A stretch of 19,289 nucleotides of DNA from 4484-232 sp964486555 (GTDB taxonomy: Bacteria > Thermotogota > Thermotogae > Thermotogales > Thermotogaceae). The stretch is from positions 1-19,289 of the forward strand of contig CAZANP010000031.1 of the NCBI GenBank assembly GCA_964486555.1, written 5' to 3'. Shown piece by piece: positions 16,347 through 19,289 of this stretch (position 1 is the stretch's first letter; every line of letters begins with the position of its first letter). Below the pieces are notes generated by a model. The model was given only the letters and a program-made list of their open reading frames with translations. It had not been told where the DNA came from and did no database searches. A program made the translations under genes and the position numbers.

Positions 16347-17066
16347 TCACACCTTCTCCTGCCATAGCTTCATTTCTAAAGGGTCGTATAGCTTGAATCT
16401 TATGCCGATTTTCTTCGCAAGATAAAGAAATGGAGTGTCGAAAAGTGCAACCAACCATTTCAAGAAGTATGTGGTGAGCATTATGGAAAGGAAGGTCGAG
16501 GTATTCACAGTTCCTAGAAAGGCTATGGTTGTGAAAACGACAGTGTCTATAGCCTGGGATACCATGGTTGAAGCGTTGTTCCTGAGCCATAAAAATTTCC
16601 CCTTCGTCTTTCTCTTCCAAAAATGGAAAGCCCACACATCGTGAAATTGTGAGAGAAGATAAGCGGTGATACTGGCTATCGTTATTCTAGGCATTATGCT
16701 AAAGATCTTTCTGAGGGCAGGATCCATCGTGTCATATGGAGAGGGTTTGAAAAGAAGAGCGATTTGCATCCACAGTGTGGCAACCACTAAAGTCACAAAA
16801 CCAAGTAGAACTCCTTTTCTTGCCTCTTTCTTTCCATACATTTCACTTAGAATATCTGTTGCGAAAAAGATGCTGGCGTAGAGGACATTACCCAGAGTGG
16901 CGGTAAAACCGAAAAGTTCCACTAGCTTCACAACTTGGATGTTACACACTATACCACTCATCACGATCAGACCAAACAAACCTACTTTTCCAAAGAATCT
17001 GTAAATGATGATTGCAGATGTTAAATCTAAAACCACAAAGATCATCCAGAGGAATTCGTTACTCAT
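16347..17066 (-). CDS. Queuosine-precursor transporter, YhhQ/VUT family
   Basis: Inner-membrane importer for 7-deazaguanine precursors (preQ0/preQ1) used to make queuosine in tRNA, 239 residues with about six spans. The family hallmarks are present: 'FFATDILSEMYGKKEARKGV' (67-86), then 'ASITAYLLSQFHDVWAFHFWK' (131-151) and 'LRNNASTMVSQAIDTVVFTTIAF' (161-183). I start at ATG 17066, with GGGAGG seven bases upstream, 15 bases after recG; the upstream ATG 17081 lacks a spaced site. No queuosine-synthesis gene is in the window. A role in tRNA modification would fit beside argS and the rRNA methyltransferase, but that is inference. Confidence 0.9.
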   Translation of the reverse strand: MSNEFLWMIFVVLDLTSAIIIYRFFGKVGLFGLIVMSGIVCNIQVVKLVELFGFTATLGNVLYASIFFATDILSEMYGKKEARKGVLLGFVTLVVATLWMQIALLFKPSPYDTMDPALRKIFSIMPRITIASITAYLLSQFHDVWAFHFWKRKTKGKFLWLRNNASTMVSQAIDTVVFTTIAFLGTVNTSTFLSIMLTTYFLKWLVALFDTPFLYLAKKIGIRFKLYDPLEMKLWQEKV

Positions 17067-17081
17067 TCTCCTTCCTCCCAT

Positions 17082-19079
17082 TCATCCAACTTCCAACAGT
17101 TTCAACCTCTCACCATACAAAATTTTTATTCTTTCCAGGATGTAAGAGTATTTCTTTTCGACCTCTTCTTCACTTAGAAGCTCCATCGCATCTTCTCTTG
17201 CCTGCAGGAGGACATCTTGATCCTCTATCAGATCAGCCACTTTGAAATCAGGAAGTCCATGCTGCCTCAACCCCAGAAGCTCACCAGGTCCTCTAACCTT
17301 CATATCGTACTCTGCTATTTCAAAGCCATCACTCGTGGATGCGAAAAACTGTAGCCTTTCCATGACATCCTCATCAACATCTCCTACTATGAGGAAACAA
17401 TATGCCTGTTGCCCACTTCTTCCAACTCTTCCTCGAAGTTGATGGAGTTGTGCAAGGCCGAACCTTTCAGGATTTTCTATCACCATTATGCTAGCTTTTG
17501 GAACGTCTATGCCAACTTCTATAACGGTTGTCGAAACCAATATATCGTAATCTCCCTTGGAGAATTTGAGCATGACATCGTCTTTCTCTTCCTGGGACAT
17601 CCTCCCATGGAGGAGTGCCACTTTAAACTCGGGGAAAACCTCTTTTGAAAGGTGTTCGTACATCTCCACGGCCGATTTGACNNNNNNNNNNNNNNNNNNN
17701 NNNNNNNNNNNNNNNNNNNNNNNNNNNNNNNNNNNNNNNNNNNNNNNNNNNNNNNNNNNNNNNNNNNNNNNNNNNNNNNNNGAGAAAGCCTCTTGAGTTC
17801 TTCTGAAATGCTGAATTGCCAGTATGGAAGTTGGTGCCATCAACGCAGATTGATATCCAGCCTCGCAGTTGTCTATCATAGCGAGCTGAGCAACAACCGT
17901 TTTACCGGATCCAACATCACCTTGAAGCAACCTGTTCATCGGTTTTTTCGACATCATATCTTTCCTTATCTCCTCATGAACCCTCATTTGCGCTTTCGTC
18001 AGTTCAAAAGGAAGTTTTTTTATGAATTCTTTTGCTAAGATCCCCTTTATTTCCTTCGGTATCCCACCAATTCTCTCCTCTTCTTTTCTTGAGAGAAGCA
18101 GGGCGAGTTGAAGGTAAAAGAATTCTTCGTATGCCAGTCTCTTTCTGGACTTTCTCAGATTGTAAAAGGTCTTTGGAAAATGGATTCCAAAATAAGAGCT
18201 CTTTATATCAAGGAAATTCCTCTTTTTTACGATAACCTCCGGCAGTGTTTCTTTCAGGGAGCACGAAATCCTGGGGATATTCTCTCTCATGATCTTTCTG
18301 AAAGTTTTTTGGGATATACCAGATGTGAGACGATATATTGGAAGGATCTCTTTGGTGTACACCTTCTCTGCTGGCACCACTTCTGGATTCGCCATTTCCA
18401 ACTGATTGAACATACCCCTTTTCACGTTCCCAGTGACAAAAACGTCTTTTCCAGTCAACTCTTTTATTTGGTCATACATGTATTCCTGATTGAACCATTT
18501 GAGGAGAATCTGGTGTATACCATCTCCGAGTATCGCCACAACGAGTTTTAACCCTCTGAGTTTTTTCAATTCAACACTCAACAATTTTCCCCTGGTTGTA
18601 AGTCTTTGCCCTGGTATCAGGTCTTTTATCCTCACGATTTTTCTTCTGTCTTCATAATCCCTGGGAAAGTAATTGAGAAGATCTCCCAGAGTTTTGAGTC
18701 CCAACTTCTTCAAGTTCTTCTCCCTTCCAGGTCCTACTCCTTTCGCGTATCGCACTGGAAGATCGGGGGGCATTCCTCCAGTATCACACTCGAGTTTCTC
18801 AACGAGAAACCATTCTCTCATCTTCTCTATCATTTTCAATCCATTGCTGACACGGATCTTCACTCTTCCTTCAGGAAGCTTTTCTATCTTCTCTATGTAA
18901 TCGACAAAAAGAGATAGTTTCTCGGAAACCTCTTTGTCAGACAAAATATCATCCTCTAAAACTGACATATCCTTCCTCATTCTGTAAAGAACGGAGGATA
19001 CATCCTTCTTTCCATGGAGAAACTTGATGAAATCCTTTTCTCTGTTGTCTAGAAAATCCTCAAGAAGAAGTGGTAGCAT
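17082..19079 (-). CDS. recG: ATP-dependent DNA helicase RecG, interrupted by an assembly gap
   Basis: Branched-DNA helicase that remodels stalled forks and Holliday junctions. Visible parts in order: a helical N-terminal extension (about 1-108) as in T. maritima RecG; the wedge domain opening with 'AKGVGPGREKNLKKLG' at 112-127; helicase motif I GDVGSGKT at 387-394; motif Ia MAPTS at 414-418; then 100 Ns; then motif IV 'LLHGRMS', motif V 'STTVIEVGIDVP' and motif VI 'QLHQLRGRVGRSG'. Motifs II (DEQH) and III fall in the gap. The real start is ATG 19079 with AGAGGTGA upstream; a longer frame from 19109 would begin inside the IS element and encode ten IS-derived residues. It is the first gene of the 14-gene operon. 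Confidence 0.93.
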   Translation of the reverse strand: MLPLLLEDFLDNREKDFIKFLHGKKDVSSVLYRMRKDMSVLEDDILSDKEVSEKLSLFVDYIEKIEKLPEGRVKIRVSNGLKMIEKMREWFLVEKLECDTGGMPPDLPVRYAKGVGPGREKNLKKLGLKTLGDLLNYFPRDYEDRRKIVRIKDLIPGQRLTTRGKLLSVELKKLRGLKLVVAILGDGIHQILLKWFNQEYMYDQIKELTGKDVFVTGNVKRGMFNQLEMANPEVVPAEKVYTKEILPIYRLTSGISQKTFRKIMRENIPRISCSLKETLPEVIVKKRNFLDIKSSYFGIHFPKTFYNLRKSRKRLAYEEFFYLQLALLLSRKEEERIGGIPKEIKGILAKEFIKKLPFELTKAQMRVHEEIRKDMMSKKPMNRLLQGDVGSGKTVVAQLAMIDNCEAGYQSALMAPTSILAIQHFRRTQEAFXXXXXXXXXXXXXXXXXXXXXXXXXXXXXXXXXXVKSAVEMYEHLSKEVFPEFKVALLHGRMSQEEKDDVMLKFSKGDYDILVSTTVIEVGIDVPKASIMVIENPERFGLAQLHQLRGRVGRSGQQAYCFLIVGDVDEDVMERLQFFASTSDGFEIAEYDMKVRGPGELLGLRQHGLPDFKVADLIEDQDVLLQAREDAMELLSEEEVEKKYSYILERIKILYGERLKLLEVG
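17682..17781. other. Assembly gap (100 Ns) inside recG
   Basis: A run of exactly 100 Ns, the usual placeholder for a gap of unknown length. The reading frame happens to stay in register across it: the upstream side ends with TC (a serine codon whatever the third base), and the downstream side begins cleanly with GTC. Compared with T. maritima RecG as I recall it, about 150 residues are missing here, so the true gap should be near 460 bases. Confidence 0.98.
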
Positions 19080-19094
19080 ACGATTCACCTCTGT

Positions 19095-19289
19095 TTGACC
19101 CACTCCCAAACCTCTAAAGGGGATGGGATTCTTACTGGCTCAAGGCCAGCTTCCACGGGCTAATACCCGGGCCACACAGGTGTGAGTTGAACCTCACACC
19201 TACGGCGGGGGCCAATCCCGCTACTACCAGGCCACAGCCTGTATACTTCTTGTAGATGTTTATTGCCCCTACCCCATCACGATGATACT
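19095..19289 (-). mobile_element. Right part of an IS200/IS605-family element, copy B (runs off the window)
   Basis: It is on the minus strand, with its right end facing inward and finishing at TCAA (19098-19095). The tnpB tail and right end match copy A at 1-77 in inverted orientation (19095-19171), apart from a few differences. Three of these lie in the 3' arm of the terminal hairpin, where A has GGGGATC and B has GAGGTTT. The element ends 15 bases before the recG start codon, just outside its ribosome binding site. Confidence 0.87.
19132..19289 (-). CDS. tnpB: TnpB (IS200/IS605 OrfB) C-terminal part, partial
   Basis: The last 52 codons are visible, from the window edge to TAA at 19134-19132. 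The RuvC-III motif of the nuclease is clear at the start, 'HRDGVGAINIYKKYT', where the aspartate is the third catalytic acidic residue. It is followed by the variable tail typical of these proteins, 'LAPAVGVRFNSHLCG' and 'SPWKLALSQ'. TnpB is an RNA-guided DNA nuclease that favours retention of its element. The zinc-finger and earlier RuvC motifs lie beyond the window, so intactness is unknown. Confidence 0.85.
   Translation of the reverse strand, partial: YHRDGVGAINIYKKYTGCGLVVAGLAPAVGVRFNSHLCGPGISPWKLALSQ

Noticed and set aside
18108..18551. Plus-strand frame of 147 codons opposite recG
   Set aside because: Antisense to well-conserved RecG wedge-domain sequence; no start signal.
19080..19109. 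Extended RecG start at 19109
   Set aside because: The first residues (MGVGQ) are encoded by the IS right end. ATG 19079 has a proper ribosome binding site just inside the unique flank.
1..19289. Composite transposon carrying the whole window
   Set aside because: IS200/IS605 elements transpose as single strands and are not known to move as large composite units. The enclosed genes are housekeeping and of uniform style.

Overview
The window looks like a draft contig from a hyperthermophilic bacterium of the order Thermotogales, in the Thermotoga/Pseudothermotoga group but not T. maritima itself. The evidence is family resemblance recalled from memory: an arginine-binding protein very like T. 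maritima TM0593, an iron alcohol dehydrogenase very like TM0820, a RecG with the long N-terminal extension of the T. maritima enzyme, and a PurB close to the T. maritima structure. No database search was possible. Shine-Dalgarno sites are strong (GGAGGTGA-type), genes are tightly packed, and most junctions overlap or are only a few bases apart.

Layout. (1) Positions 1-77 are the 3' end of an IS200/IS605-family element: the last codons of tnpB and the right end, with the edge at TCAA. It has cut into a beta-propeller (PQQ-like) gene, of which a remnant is left at 79-297 on the minus strand. (2) Positions 444-2586, plus strand, are a three-gene polar amino acid (probably arginine) ABC importer: binding protein, permease, ATPase. 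(3) Positions 2563-2766, minus strand, may encode a small membrane-anchored protein of unknown function. (4) Positions 2884-4044, plus strand, encode an NADPH-type iron-containing alcohol dehydrogenase. (5) From 19079 down to 4048 runs one uninterrupted minus-strand array of 14 genes with no gap over about 25 bases: recG, a YhhQ-type queuosine-precursor transporter, two nitrilase-fold-like proteins, argS, an rlmD/rumA-type rRNA methyltransferase, a membrane protein, purB, a GNAT acetyltransferase, purA, argF, a histidine phosphatase, an ABC exporter half and an Xaa-Pro aminopeptidase. (6) Positions 19095-19289 are a second IS200/IS605 copy, pointing inward on the opposite strand. Its right end sits 15 bases before the recG start codon.

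How the genes fit together. The long array is a housekeeping operon that mixes DNA repair, translation and tRNA/rRNA modification, AMP synthesis (PurA and PurB), arginine synthesis (ArgF) and arginine use (ArgS). The importer and the alcohol dehydrogenase are separate units. The dehydrogenase and the aminopeptidase genes converge with 3 bases between their stop codons, and each gene appears to carry the other's terminator hairpin in its 3' end. recG contains a 100-N assembly gap, so its helicase motifs II and III are not visible.

Most notable points: the IS copy separates the whole 14-gene operon from any native promoter; the two IS right ends are near-identical except for a cluster of changes in one arm of the terminal hairpin; and two adjacent nitrilase-like genes appear to divide or lose the catalytic residues. 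I found no CRISPR array, tRNA, rRNA or prophage.
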